Below are positions 44,188 to 53,190 of a stretch of DNA of 64,000 nt, in pieces. The position numbers and the translations under genes were made by a program. Numbering within the stretch: position 1 is the first letter of the stretch; each line of letters begins with the position of its first letter. The stretch lies in NCBI GenBank assembly GCA_017501245.1, contig JAFVXI010000013.1, forward strand, positions 62,001 to 126,000, in the 5' to 3' direction. Origin of the DNA: Clostridia bacterium. GTDB taxonomy: Bacteria > Bacillota > Clostridia > Oscillospirales > CAG-272. Under the pieces are notes generated by a model. The model was not told where the DNA came from. It saw only the letters and a program-made list of their open reading frames with translations, and did not search any database.

Positions 44188-44886
44188 TCAGCCCAAGAGG
44201 ACCTCTTTGTTTGTGCCATAGAAGATATCATCCCTGCCCGACACGAGTTTGAAGAATTCCTCAAGTCTATGCCAGTGGAGGCTGTGGTAATCCATCTCAT
44301 ATGAATGACCCCAGATATATAAGAGCTTAGGCTCCTCGGGCTCCATCTCAACGAAGCTACGTCCAAGATCCATCATCTCATCAAGCCTCATATGATAGAC
44401 CGTAGGCTCGAGGTGATAAAGATTCCTCGGCATATCGAAGCTGCCGGAGCATCTCGTGCCCCTTGCATATCTTACGCCGGTCTTTTCCTCTACTATGCGC
44501 TCGACACGCCCGTCGACGAGATGCGATCCGCCGGGGTAAGCCATGCCTACTATCTCATATCCCGCAAGAGCCTCGATATTTCTCCTATCCTCCTCAACCT
44601 GGCGGAGGACCTCCTCATCCGAGCAGGAGATAAGCGAGGGATGCGTCAGCGTGTGCACCGCAAGCTCGTGGCCCTCGTACACCTCCCTCACCCTCTCGGG
44701 AAGGATCTTATAGTGAGAGATCCTAAGCCCCTCTCTTATGAGCATATCGCCCTTGCCGAGCAGACCCGAATTGATGTTGAAGGTGCATTTCAGCCCATAT
44801 TTGTTAAGCAGCTCGATCAGCCTTATATCCTGCGTTACGGCATCGTCGTAGCTGAAGGTTATCGCCTTTTTCTTGCCGTTAAACAT
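44188..44886 (-). CDS. Polysaccharide deacetylase (NodB/CE4-like)
   Basis: A 232-residue cytoplasmic-looking protein, with no signal peptide, of the NodB fold. Motif 1 is FSYDDAV (Asp14, Asp15), motif 2 is HTLTHPSL (H-x3-H metal ligands), and GMAYPGGSHL is the motif 3 region. The absence of a signal suggests it acts on an intracellular sugar or small N-acyl compound rather than peptidoglycan. It follows the mannitol-phosphate dehydrogenase gene by 23 bases and is likely co-transcribed. Confidence 0.85.
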   Translation of the reverse strand: MFNGKKKAITFSYDDAVTQDIRLIELLNKYGLKCTFNINSGLLGKGDMLIREGLRISHYKILPERVREVYEGHELAVHTLTHPSLISCSDEEVLRQVEEDRRNIEALAGYEIVGMAYPGGSHLVDGRVERIVEEKTGVRYARGTRCSGSFDMPRNLYHLEPTVYHMRLDEMMDLGRSFVEMEPEEPKLLYIWGHSYEMDYHSLHWHRLEEFFKLVSGRDDIFYGTNKEVLLG

Positions 44887-44909
44887 TTTTACGTCCCCCT
44901 GATAGAGGC

Positions 44910-46118
44910 TTAATATATCTGAAGCGAGCTGATGATGTCGCTCATCTTAGCGCCTTCGGCGATAGAGTTATATACGCTCTCGATCCTTGCGACAAGCTCG
45001 GCGTCACCATCTATGCCGCACCAGGTGGAGAGTGCGTGTGCGACACCGTTTTCCTTAGCGTCGTTTCTGATCTCTATCGAGGAGTCGTCGCCCTCGGGGC
45101 CGAAGTGAAGGCCGGCGGCAAGACCCGCAAGAATGTTCATAGGAGCTATGCCGTGCTTTTTGCAAAGGCGGATAGCACCGACGAAGCGATCGTTCTCGGA
45201 GAGCTTGCGCTTGGTGTCACGGCCGACACGCTCTATCGTGTCGCCGAGGAGCTTGTTTTCAAAGCGGTTGATAAGATTTTCGGAGAAGCAGAGAAGCTCG
45301 TCGAGCGGAACTCCGTATTCCTTAGAGAGCGCACGCGAGGACTCGGTGAGCGCACGGAGCGCCATAAGCTTGACCTCTGCGTCGCCTGCCGCCTCCCATA
45401 TGTAGGTGTAGCCCTTGAGAGCACCGAAATAGGACGTCAGGGCGTGGCTCATATTGTGCATAAAGAGCTTGCGGCGAATGAAGAAATCGAAGGGTGCAAA
45501 GGGCACCATATTTTTGATCTCGGGGATCTCGCCCTTAAAGGCGTTCTTATCTACGGGGAGCTCGCAATAGGGCTCTACGCAAACGGCGAGAGGATTCTGC
45601 TCGGAGATCTCCTTAGGCGTTGCGGGAACCATACGGCCGATAGAGGGCTCGACGAGCGCAATATGCGTGTCAAAATACTCGCACTCAGCCTCGTTAAGAT
45701 TTTCCTTTACGATAGATGCGAAATACTTGTCAGCCTCGATCATATTTTCGCATATGATGACGTTAAGGGGTGCCTCGACGCCCTTTTCCATACGGCGGCG
45801 AACACCGCCCGCAAAGGGTGCCGCAATAAACTTAAGGATATTAACGCCGACGGCGGTTGCCATAATATCTGCGTCTGCGATCGCCTCGGCTATCGCCTCG
45901 TTATCCCTGCCGTTAATGCCGTGGACGCCCGTGACGGTATATTCCTTATATCCGTCCTTATCGGTCACGTAAACGGGATACTGACCGTCCGAGTTGAGCT
46001 TATCGACGACTGCCATATTTACGTCGATAAAGGAGATGTCGTAGCCCGACATATGGAAGAGCTGACCTATAAATCCGCGGCCGATATTGCCTGCGCCGTA
46101 CATAATTGCCTTTTTCAT
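44910..46118 (-). CDS. Mannitol-1-phosphate 5-dehydrogenase-like polyol dehydrogenase
   Basis: A 402-residue NAD(P)-dependent enzyme. The N-terminal GAGNIGRGFIGQLF nucleotide loop, FIDVN acidic switch and KLFMHNMSHA (the K-x4-N-x2-H catalytic motif of long-chain polyol dehydrogenases) are all present. Sequence around the start matches MtlD enzymes that interconvert mannitol-1-phosphate and fructose-6-phosphate. No mannitol PTS gene is adjacent. A related uronate or other polyol-phosphate substrate is possible. It is first in an operon with a deacetylase and divergent from a sugar-phosphate reductase gene. Confidence 0.85.
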   Translation of the reverse strand: MKKAIMYGAGNIGRGFIGQLFHMSGYDISFIDVNMAVVDKLNSDGQYPVYVTDKDGYKEYTVTGVHGINGRDNEAIAEAIADADIMATAVGVNILKFIAAPFAGGVRRRMEKGVEAPLNVIICENMIEADKYFASIVKENLNEAECEYFDTHIALVEPSIGRMVPATPKEISEQNPLAVCVEPYCELPVDKNAFKGEIPEIKNMVPFAPFDFFIRRKLFMHNMSHALTSYFGALKGYTYIWEAAGDAEVKLMALRALTESSRALSKEYGVPLDELLCFSENLINRFENKLLGDTIERVGRDTKRKLSENDRFVGAIRLCKKHGIAPMNILAGLAAGLHFGPEGDDSSIEIRNDAKENGVAHALSTWCGIDGDAELVARIESVYNSIAEGAKMSDIISSLQIY

Positions 46119-46160
46119 AAAATCCGTCCTCTCAAGGGTGCGATAATTTCTTACTCACAC

Positions 46161-46189
46161 ATTATACCACCTCTGATCAAATATTGCAA
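46161..46189 (-). promoter_or_regulatory. Promoter of the polyol dehydrogenase operon
   Basis: TTGCAA, 17-base spacer, TATAAT on the minus strand, about 45 bases before the ATG. Confidence 0.78.
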
Positions 46190-46243
46190 GGATATAGCGT
46201 GAGAAAATACTTTAAATATATAAGCAATTAATCTTCTATTTTG

Positions 46244-46272
46244 TTGACAATCTCGGGAAAGAATGATATAAT
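46244..46272 (+). promoter_or_regulatory. Perfect consensus promoter of the zinc dehydrogenase gene
   Basis: TTGACA, 17-base spacer, TATAAT on the plus strand. It lies about 55 bases from the divergent promoter, so one regulator could control both. Confidence 0.9.
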
Positions 46273-46326
46273 TATCGGGAACAAACGGCATCCGTGCAGC
46301 TTTTTTTATTAACAGGAGAAAAAACG

Positions 46327-47589
46327 ATGAAAACAAAAGCAGTCCGCATCTACGGTGCAAACGATATAAGACTTGAGGAGTTTGAGCTTCCCGCACTCGG
46401 CGAGGACGAGATCCTTGCCAGGGTCGTCTCCGACAGCGTATGCATGTCCACCCACAAGGCAGTCCTTCAGGGAGGCGCTCACAAGAGAGTGCCCGACAAC
46501 GTAAGCGAGCATCCCACGATCATCGGCCACGAATTCTGCGGCGAGATCATCGAGGTCGGCTCTAAGTGGAAGGATAAATATAAGGCGGGAGATAAATTTG
46601 CGATCCAGCCCGCTCTCGGCTATAAGGGCGGACTCGAGGCGCCCGGCTACTCCTATCAGTTCGTCGGCGGAAACTCGCAGTACGTAGTTATCCCGAACGA
46701 GGTCATGGAGTGCAACTGCCTGCTCCCCTACGACAACGATGCGTATTTCTACGGCTCGCTCGCAGAGCCCATCTCATGCATCGTTGCAGGCTACCACACG
46801 AATTATCACACCAACAATAACACGCATCTTCACACGATGGGAATCATCGAGGGCGGAAACACCATTCTTATGGCGGCGGCAGGTCCTATGGGTCTCGGCG
46901 CTATCGACTACGCCATCCACTGCGACAGAAAGCCCGCTCTGCTCGTGGTCACCGATATAGACAGCGTGCGCCTTCAGCGTGCGGCATCCATCATCACCCC
47001 CGAGGAGGCAGAGAAGAACGGAGTTAAGCTCGTTTACGTAAACACGAACGAGGTAGACGACGCTCACGCATATCTTATGGAGCTTTCGGGCGGCAAGGGC
47101 TATGACGACGCATTCGTTTACGCACCGGTTAAGCCCGTCATCGAGCTTGCGGACAGCGTGCTCGGCTTCGACGGCTGCCTCAACTTCTTTGCAGGCCCCA
47201 CCAATCCCGCCTTCGCAGCGATGTTCAACTTCTATAACGTGCATTACAACTTCACGCACATCTGCGGCAACTCGGGCGGAAACACGGCCGATATGATAGA
47301 GTCCATCGAGATGATGAACTCCGGCAAGCTCAACCCCACCGCTATGATCACTCACGTCGGCGGCCTCGACGCCGTCATCGACACGGTAACCAACCTCGAC
47401 AAGATCCCCGGCGGAAAAAAGCTGATCTACAACTTCATCTCTATGCCCCTCGTGGCACTCGACGAGCTGGCAGAGCTCGGCAAGTCCGACCCCTTATATA
47501 AGGGCCTTGCGGAGATCGTCGAAAGGCATAACGGACTTTGGAGCGCAGAGGCTGAGAAATTCCTCCTCGCAAACGCAAAGCCGCTTTGA
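46327..47589 (+). CDS. Zinc-binding alcohol dehydrogenase, L-sorbose-1-phosphate reductase-like
   Basis: A 420-residue medium-chain dehydrogenase. The N-terminal domain binds catalytic zinc (DSVCMSTHK; GHEFCGEI) and carries YGANDIRLEEFELP, typical of the SorE branch. The NAD-binding domain has AAAGPMGLGAIDYA. The structural-zinc Cys cluster of classical ADHs is absent. Known SorE reduces L-sorbose-1-phosphate to glucitol-6-phosphate. With the divergent mannitol-phosphate dehydrogenase this suggests hexitol-phosphate/ketose-phosphate interconversion; the exact substrate is unproven. The ATG behind AGGAG was chosen. Confidence 0.82.
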   Translation: MKTKAVRIYGANDIRLEEFELPALGEDEILARVVSDSVCMSTHKAVLQGGAHKRVPDNVSEHPTIIGHEFCGEIIEVGSKWKDKYKAGDKFAIQPALGYKGGLEAPGYSYQFVGGNSQYVVIPNEVMECNCLLPYDNDAYFYGSLAEPISCIVAGYHTNYHTNNNTHLHTMGIIEGGNTILMAAAGPMGLGAIDYAIHCDRKPALLVVTDIDSVRLQRAASIITPEEAEKNGVKLVYVNTNEVDDAHAYLMELSGGKGYDDAFVYAPVKPVIELADSVLGFDGCLNFFAGPTNPAFAAMFNFYNVHYNFTHICGNSGGNTADMIESIEMMNSGKLNPTAMITHVGGLDAVIDTVTNLDKIPGGKKLIYNFISMPLVALDELAELGKSDPLYKGLAEIVERHNGLWSAEAEKFLLANAKPL

Positions 47590-47612
47590 TCGCGACTCTT
47601 CGACGCAAGATA

Positions 47613-47652
47613 AGAAAGCGTAGCGTGATATCCACGCTACGCTTTCTTTTTT
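47613..47652 (+). terminator. Terminator of the zinc dehydrogenase gene
   Basis: A perfect 15-bp stem (AGAAAGCGTAGCGTG / CACGCTACGCTTTCT) with loop ATATC, followed by TTTTT. Confidence 0.92.
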
Positions 47653-47689
47653 ATAAAAACACAACTACATTTATAAAAACACAACTACA
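47650..47689. repeat. Two tandem 20-bp repeats
   Basis: TTTATAAAAACACAACTACA occurs twice in direct succession straight after a terminator. Probably a slippage duplication; no function is apparent. Confidence 0.85.
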
Positions 47690-47727
47690 GATCTGACGGA
47701 CACCGGGCGGCGCTCCTATGGAGAGCG

Positions 47728-48282
47728 TCACTTATCCTCTTTTTCCTCGCCGCGATCGTGGCGGAGCATGCCGATGAAGATGGAGCAGAGGCTGATCGCC
47801 TCGCAGATGATAGCTCCAATCGAGAGATAGTAGATATTATATATCAGCCAGGCAGGCGAGGAAACGAGTCCCGCCTTTCTCACGGCTCCGGAATCCCCCT
47901 TCATAAAGCCGACGGAAAGCGCCGTCATTCCAATAACGGGGAGCACCTCTATCAAGAGGGTTATCGGCTTAGGCTCTACGCCAAAGACCGTGAAGGTGAG
48001 GATATAAAACGCAACGTAGCAGGCGATAAAGCCGCAGAGCCAGGCGGGGTGCGAGGCGTGCAGCTTTTCCGAGAAGAGGAAGATGACGGCACGTACGGCG
48101 GCTACGAGATTTAATAGACCCCCAACCGTCGCCCCGAGAAGGAAGAAGCTGAGCGAGAAAAGCGCACCGCCGATAAGCTGACAGGCGACGAGATGGCTCT
48201 CCTTCTTCTGCTGATATGAAATGATGTTGCATCCCATGGCGGCGATGCTGATGATCTGACCTGCAATTTCAAAGCCCGTCAT
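47728..48282 (-). CDS. YgjV-family inner membrane protein
   Basis: A 184-residue protein with about six membrane helices. The start (EIAGQIISIAAMGCNIISYQQKKE) and the middle GGLLNLVAAVRAVIFLF fit the YgjV (Imp-YgjV) family, whose function is unknown. The C-terminus is charged. AGGTGA precedes the ATG and a promoter lies nearby. It follows GH88 on the same strand but has its own promoter. Confidence 0.82.
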   Translation of the reverse strand: MTGFEIAGQIISIAAMGCNIISYQQKKESHLVACQLIGGALFSLSFFLLGATVGGLLNLVAAVRAVIFLFSEKLHASHPAWLCGFIACYVAFYILTFTVFGVEPKPITLLIEVLPVIGMTALSVGFMKGDSGAVRKAGLVSSPAWLIYNIYYLSIGAIICEAISLCSIFIGMLRHDRGEEKEDK

Positions 48283-48339
48283 ATTTTTTCACCTCGCGAT
48301 AGGAGCTGCCTCGGGGCATCTCCTTTTTTTCTACGCTAT

Positions 48340-48368
48340 ATGATAGCACAAAGCCCAAAAGATTTCAA
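48340..48368 (-). promoter_or_regulatory. Promoter of the YgjV-like gene
   Basis: TTGAAA, 17-base spacer, TATCAT on the minus strand, located between the GH88 stop and the YgjV-like start. Confidence 0.65.
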
Positions 48369-48390
48369 GCGTAAAAACAAAATCCCCTCC

Positions 48391-49632
48391 TCACCAATAC
48401 AGCTCCCATTCGGGATCAAGCATCCTGTGCAGCGCCTCCATATAGAAATAATCCCCCCAAATATTCATCTCGTCGACGCCGAGATCCGCAGGCTTTGAGT
48501 AGGTTGCGTGTAAGAGGAGACCGTTTGCCTTGGGCAGATCCTTCGTCAGATAGCCGTCGATAAGAGAGTTCATTATCCTCTTTGCGGCGTCTATGCATTT
48601 CTGCCTGTACGGATCGCTCGCATCAAGGTGCTTGACGCCCTCGAGGATGGCGCACAGCGCAATAGCCGCACTTGAGGAATCCCTCGGCTCATCCCCCGAG
48701 GTGAAGGAAAGATCCCAATAGGCGACGCCATCATCGGGAAGATGCTCTATATAATAATCGAGTGTTTTCTTAAAGGTATCGAGCGCAGATGCATCATTTA
48801 TGTAAATATAGGTTAGCAAAGGACCGTACATACCCCATGCTTGACCTCTCGACCAGGTCGAATCGTCGCTAGCTCCCTGAGCAGTGACACCACGAAGCGG
48901 CTCGCCGGTCTCCTTGTCGAAATAGTAGGTATGATAGGTGCTGCCGTCCTCACGGTACAAGACAGATACGGTCGTTTTAAAATGCTCGTAGGCGGCGTCA
49001 CGGTATTTTGGATCGCCGGTTTCCTCCGACGCCCAATAGAGGAGGGGGATATTCATAAGACAGTCGACGATGAGGCGATAGTTGTCCTCCGCACCTACGT
49101 CGCCCCACGCCTGGATAAAGCCGGCATCCTTGTGGAACCTCGTCAGAAGATGATCGGCAGCCAGAATAGCCGCCTCCCTCGCAACCTCGTCCCCCGTCAG
49201 CTTGTACGCCGCAACGCAGGACGGCGTGTAGACGAAGCCCATATCGTGGTGATTGACGCCAAGCTTATTCGCTATCCTTTCGTGATAGGAGGCGATCTGA
49301 GAGGAGGCGACGCTCTTGTATTTTTCATCCCCCGTCAGCTCGTAGGCGTGCCAGAGTATGCCCGTCCAGAAGCCTGTGTTCCAGCCACCGGTGTTTGAAA
49401 CGGGGCTGTATACGTTGTTCGTGCTGCTGTGCGAGGGATATTTATCCGTAAACGTGGGGAGCGCATAGTCTATCTTTTTGATTGCCTCCCCGAGGGCGTA
49501 TTCGAGCTTTTCGCGAGTAAGCTCGGAGCCCTTAGGGAACTTCTCCGCAGGAACGCCTCCTACGCAAGAGGTCAAAAGAAGATTAAACAACAGTATGATC
49601 ACAGCAAATACGGCTAAGGCTTTTCTTTTCAT
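48391..49632 (-). CDS. Glycoside hydrolase family 88 lipoprotein (unsaturated uronyl hydrolase)
   Basis: A 413-residue secreted lipoprotein (lipobox LLLTSC) with an alpha/alpha-barrel hydrolase domain. The two GH88 catalytic-site segments are visible: HHDMGFVYTPS (Asp) and RLIVDCLMNIPLL (Asp). GGWNTGFWTGILWHAYE and STWSRGQAWGMYG are further family blocks. GH88 enzymes remove unsaturated uronic acids from oligosaccharides made by polysaccharide lyases, feeding the KDG pathway. Anchoring on the cell surface suits cleavage of imported glycosaminoglycan, pectin or gellan-like fragments. The ATG behind AGGAGG was chosen; a longer frame adds 16 residues before the signal. Confidence 0.9.
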   Translation of the reverse strand: MKRKALAVFAVIILLFNLLLTSCVGGVPAEKFPKGSELTREKLEYALGEAIKKIDYALPTFTDKYPSHSSTNNVYSPVSNTGGWNTGFWTGILWHAYELTGDEKYKSVASSQIASYHERIANKLGVNHHDMGFVYTPSCVAAYKLTGDEVAREAAILAADHLLTRFHKDAGFIQAWGDVGAEDNYRLIVDCLMNIPLLYWASEETGDPKYRDAAYEHFKTTVSVLYREDGSTYHTYYFDKETGEPLRGVTAQGASDDSTWSRGQAWGMYGPLLTYIYINDASALDTFKKTLDYYIEHLPDDGVAYWDLSFTSGDEPRDSSSAAIALCAILEGVKHLDASDPYRQKCIDAAKRIMNSLIDGYLTKDLPKANGLLLHATYSKPADLGVDEMNIWGDYFYMEALHRMLDPEWELYW

Positions 49633-49644
49633 TAGTCCTCCTAA

Positions 49645-49670
49645 CCGATCGAGATTTAATCCTCGATCGG
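49645..49670 (-). promoter_or_regulatory. Hairpin just before the GH88 ribosome site
   Basis: A perfect 9-bp palindrome (CCGATCGAG / CTCGATCGG) with an 8-base centre lies 2-3 bases before AGGAGG in the GH88 leader. There is no U-tract after it, so it is not a terminator. It could be an operator or an mRNA structure controlling translation. No other feature was seen in the rest of this gap apart from the MBOAT promoter. Confidence 0.5.
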
Positions 49671-49980
49671 CAAAAAACACACCAACGCGGCTTATATATG
49701 TAAATATTTATTGTCATATTCATTATCTTGTGGCGCTAATTCAGTACGTCGAGCCGTCAGGCCGGCTTGCTAAAAAAATGCCAAGACGCAAGATCCGCAC
49801 TCTCGTCGCGGCAGGCAAACCGCCGCTTAACAAGCCGCCTATAAGCATTATATCACTTTTTTCTTTTGTGGGCAACAGGTTTCATAAAGCCTCGCCGCAC
49901 CCCAAAAAACGAACTCGGCAGGACGTTGAGCTGCCGCTTTAGTGGGTCTGATCCTTTTCCGTTCTTTTGCTCCGGCGATA

Positions 49981-50009
49981 TTTACTTTTCAGAAAAAGGG
50001 TGGTATAAT
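49981..50009 (+). promoter_or_regulatory. Promoter of the MBOAT-DHHW operon
   Basis: TTTACT, 17-base spacer, TATAAT on the plus strand, about 30 bases before the start codon. Confidence 0.7.
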
Positions 50010-50037
50010 TAATAATCATCTGTGGAAGAGGTCGGAT

Positions 50038-51459
50038 ATGCTTTTTACCAGCAACGTGTTCGTGCAGTTTTTCCTGCCGCTATTGTTAGTCTGTTACTTT
50101 TTAATACCTAAGCTCGGTATAATGGGTAAGAATGCCGTACTGCTCGTTTTCAGCCTTGCTTTCTATGCATTTGGCGGCGTGGGTCACTTTTTCCTTCTCG
50201 TCGGCTCGGTGGCTTTGAACTACGTCGGCGGGCTTTGCGTTGGGCTATGCGAGAGACAGGGAATCAGAAGGCTCGGGCTATGGATGACCGTAGCTATCAA
50301 CCTCGCCCTGATAGGCGTATTTAAATATGCAGGCTTTGCAACGGGCATACTCAAGGATCTCGGCATACTTGGGGAGGCGGTGGAAATTGCCCTGCCTATA
50401 GGCATTTCCTTCTTCACCTTCCAGGGCATGAGCTACGTCATCGACGTCTATCGCCATGACACGCCTGTTCAGAAAAATCCGTTGAACGTAGCCCTCTATA
50501 TATCACTCTTCCCTCAGCTGGTGGCAGGCCCCATAGTGCGCTACACCGACATTGAAGGAGAGATCATCGACAGAAAGCACAGTGTTGCCCTCGTTACCGC
50601 AGGGCTCGTGCGCTTTATGCTCGGATTTGGCAAAAAGATGCTGATTGCAAACCCTATGGGCAGGATTGCCGACGATGCCTTCGCCCTCGTTGGCACCGAG
50701 CTATTGACAACTCCTCTCGCCTGGGTTGGCGCTATCGCATACGCTATGCAGATCTACTTCGACTTCTCGGCATACTCGGATATGGCGATCGGCCTCGGAA
50801 AGATATTCGGCTTCCACTTCAACGAAAACTTCAATTATCCTTATATAGCCTCATCGGTTACGGATTTCTGGCGCAGATGGCACATCTCGCTATCCACCTG
50901 GTTCAGGGATTACGTATATATCCCCCTCGGCGGAAACCGCTGCGGCGTTGCAAGGCAGATATTCAATCTTGCCATCGTCTGGCTGCTGACCGGTTTATGG
51001 CACGGCGCATCCTGGAGCTTTATCGCCTGGGGCGCTTATTACGGCGTGCTGCTGATACTCGAAAAGTTCGTTTTGAAAAAGCTGCTCGATCGGATACCAA
51101 AATGGATAAGACATATATCCACGATGCTGATAGTTATCATCGGTTGGGTGTTCTTCCGTGCGCTCACGCTCTCTGACGGTGTGGAATATCTCGGCGTTAT
51201 GTTCGGCATGGGTTCCGTCGATCCCGCCTCGAGCGTATATTATCTGCATCAGTACGCACCCGAATTTATCCTCGCATTTATCGGCATATTCCCGCTTAAG
51301 AACGTTATCGCAGGACTGCTCGAAAAGCACAAAGAGAAAAAGGCTGTTTTCATCTTCTCGGAGATAGCGCCCAAGGTCTTTGCCGTTTGCGTCTTTTTCC
51401 TTTCGTATATGTCGCTCGTTTCGGGCAGCTTCAACCCCTTTATTTATTTCCAGTTCTGA
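50038..51459 (+). CDS. MBOAT-family membrane O-acyltransferase (AlgI/DltB-like)
   Basis: A 473-residue polytopic protein with the MBOAT hallmarks: PIGISFFTFQGMSYVIDVYR, SLFPQLVAGPIVRY, FWRRWHISLSTWFRDYVYIP and the catalytic-His region GLWHGASWSFIAWG. It should transfer acetyl or another acyl group across the membrane to an extracellular polysaccharide. The next gene encodes its usual DHHW-type partner. The start behind GAGG was chosen; the longer frame adds 32 residues with no ribosome site. Confidence 0.93.
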   Translation: MLFTSNVFVQFFLPLLLVCYFLIPKLGIMGKNAVLLVFSLAFYAFGGVGHFFLLVGSVALNYVGGLCVGLCERQGIRRLGLWMTVAINLALIGVFKYAGFATGILKDLGILGEAVEIALPIGISFFTFQGMSYVIDVYRHDTPVQKNPLNVALYISLFPQLVAGPIVRYTDIEGEIIDRKHSVALVTAGLVRFMLGFGKKMLIANPMGRIADDAFALVGTELLTTPLAWVGAIAYAMQIYFDFSAYSDMAIGLGKIFGFHFNENFNYPYIASSVTDFWRRWHISLSTWFRDYVYIPLGGNRCGVARQIFNLAIVWLLTGLWHGASWSFIAWGAYYGVLLILEKFVLKKLLDRIPKWIRHISTMLIVIIGWVFFRALTLSDGVEYLGVMFGMGSVDPASSVYYLHQYAPEFILAFIGIFPLKNVIAGLLEKHKEKKAVFIFSEIAPKVFAVCVFFLSYMSLVSGSFNPFIYFQF

Positions 51460-51474
51460 GAAGGAGGATAAACC

Positions 51475-52668
51475 GTGAATAAGGAAAAATTTGCTCATAG
51501 ATCCTCCCTCGTGCTGATCGCCGTTTTCTGCGTGATCCTGGCGCTGGCAATGCTCAGCGGCTTTATACTGACGGATGATCAATACTCCTTTTATGAGAAC
51601 AGAAATCTCGCCGCATTTCCCGAGCTGACCCTTGACGGGGTTATGGACGGAAGCTATTTCACCGCTCTTGACACCTATATCAAGGAGCGCTCGGCAGCAA
51701 GGGAGGGCTTCCTTAGATTGTCCACCTTTATTGATCTCTACCTGCTCCGCCGCCCCGTTGTCAACGACGTCGTAATAACGAGGGACACACTGCTTCCTTT
51801 TAATGATTTTGAGGTTGTTAGCGACTATAATGTAAACTATTATTCACAAGAGATAGCAAACAACCTTAAATCTCATACCGATCTTGTAGAATCCTACGGT
51901 GGAAGCTTTTATTACGTGGCTGTGCCCTGCCAATACGTTTGCAAGAGTGGCGACTACCCCTGGTATCTCAACAACCGCTCGGAATACACCGAGGCTACGA
52001 GAGCAGCCCTCTTTCCGATGCTGGAGGAGGCGGGCATTGAATATATCGATATGCTGAGATATTGCGAGGAAAACGACTACCCCGACAGCTACTCGTCAAA
52101 CATCGATAACCACTTCAGCATCACGGGCGGCTATGCGACCTACCTTGAGATAATCGAGCGCATCAACTCGGACGGTAAGTTTTCGCTTGATCCGCTGACC
52201 GAGGGTGAGTACAGCTATTCCGAGGTGGAGAAGAGATATCTAGGCTCACGAACGAGAAAGATCTTTGATATGTGGGATATCACCGAGCCGATAGGAATTA
52301 TGACGGTAGACGAGGATATTCCCTTCACCAGATATAACTGGGGCTCGGAGGGGGCATCCACCGTTTATCATATCCCGGGCGAGGACGAGCAGTACGCCAC
52401 CTACGGCGTATATATGGGCGGCGACATCTCCGAAACGGTGATCAAAACCGAACGCCCCGATCTGCCCTCCATACTCGTCTACGGCGATAGCTTTACAAAC
52501 GCCGTGGAATCACTGATATGGTATAACTTTGACACTATGTATTCGCTTGATCTGAGGCATTACGACGAGATGGATCTCGAGAGCTATATAGAAAAATTCA
52601 AGCCCGATATCGTCGTTTGCATAAGAGACTACCAGGCGCTTCTTTCGCCTTGGTATAACGGTCAGTGA
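51475..52668 (+). CDS. DHHW-family/AlgX-like SGNH-type protein, MBOAT partner
   Basis: A 397-residue protein with an N-terminal membrane helix and an external SGNH-like domain. YYSQEIANNLKSHTDLVESYGG, IDNHFSITGGYATYLE (the DHHW-like motif; here DNHFS) and the late block ILVYGDSFTNAVESL fit the family. It probably completes acyl transfer from the MBOAT enzyme to the surface polymer. The GTG start has AAGGAGG eight bases upstream and lies 15 bases behind the MBOAT stop. Confidence 0.87.
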   Translation: MNKEKFAHRSSLVLIAVFCVILALAMLSGFILTDDQYSFYENRNLAAFPELTLDGVMDGSYFTALDTYIKERSAAREGFLRLSTFIDLYLLRRPVVNDVVITRDTLLPFNDFEVVSDYNVNYYSQEIANNLKSHTDLVESYGGSFYYVAVPCQYVCKSGDYPWYLNNRSEYTEATRAALFPMLEEAGIEYIDMLRYCEENDYPDSYSSNIDNHFSITGGYATYLEIIERINSDGKFSLDPLTEGEYSYSEVEKRYLGSRTRKIFDMWDITEPIGIMTVDEDIPFTRYNWGSEGASTVYHIPGEDEQYATYGVYMGGDISETVIKTERPDLPSILVYGDSFTNAVESLIWYNFDTMYSLDLRHYDEMDLESYIEKFKPDIVVCIRDYQALLSPWYNGQ

Positions 52669-52689
52669 GCCGTGGGCGATCAGCCATAT

Positions 52690-52840
52690 AAAGCTCGGGC
52701 GACATAGATATCAAGCTGCAAGGCTCGGGCGGCATCGTATATCAACCCGCAAAGCTCATACGACATGAATATCAAGCTACAAAGCTCATACGACATGAAT
52801 ATCAAGCTACAAAGCTCATACGACATGGATATCAAGCTAC
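52690..52840. repeat. Five tandem ~30-bp repeats (VNTR-like)
   Basis: Units of AAAGCTCATACGACATGAAT plus ATCAAGCTAC follow one another. The last three are almost identical and the first two have diverged (one is 31 bp). No spacers separate them, so this is not a CRISPR array. It lies just after the DHHW gene stop. Up to the tRNA, the rest of this gap has an imperfect GC-rich hairpin near 52841-52895 and no gene. Confidence 0.9.
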
Positions 52841-53190
52841 AAAGCGCCGCTCTGTAAGACGTGATCAAGCAGATCATATCGGAGCGGTGCTTTGCTAAAA
52901 GTAAAACGGCACATTATTACAGCACAATATAACGGCCGGAAATCGGACGGGGCAAGATCCTCCTATCCTACCCCGACAAACGGCATCCCTCTACGTGATA
53001 CGACAGCCCGCATTTTGCCATCCCGAACAGACCGTCGAAAAAACACGATAAACAGCCCTCTAATTTATCATTTGTTAATATATCGTTCACACTTTGTTAA
53101 TCAATATCTGCTACAATATACTAGCGTATTGTCAAGTGGCGTACAAGATGCGTAAATCGTCCACCTTCTTACGCAAAAAACATTAATTAC

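Noticed and set aside
52690-52840. Possible CRISPR array
   Set aside because: Repeats are directly adjacent with no unique spacers, and no cas genes are present.
52680-52877. Minus-strand frame encoding repeated LCSLIFMSYE units
   Set aside because: It is only the 30-bp tandem repeat read in frame (30 is a multiple of three). There is no ribosome site and it starts inside a hairpin.
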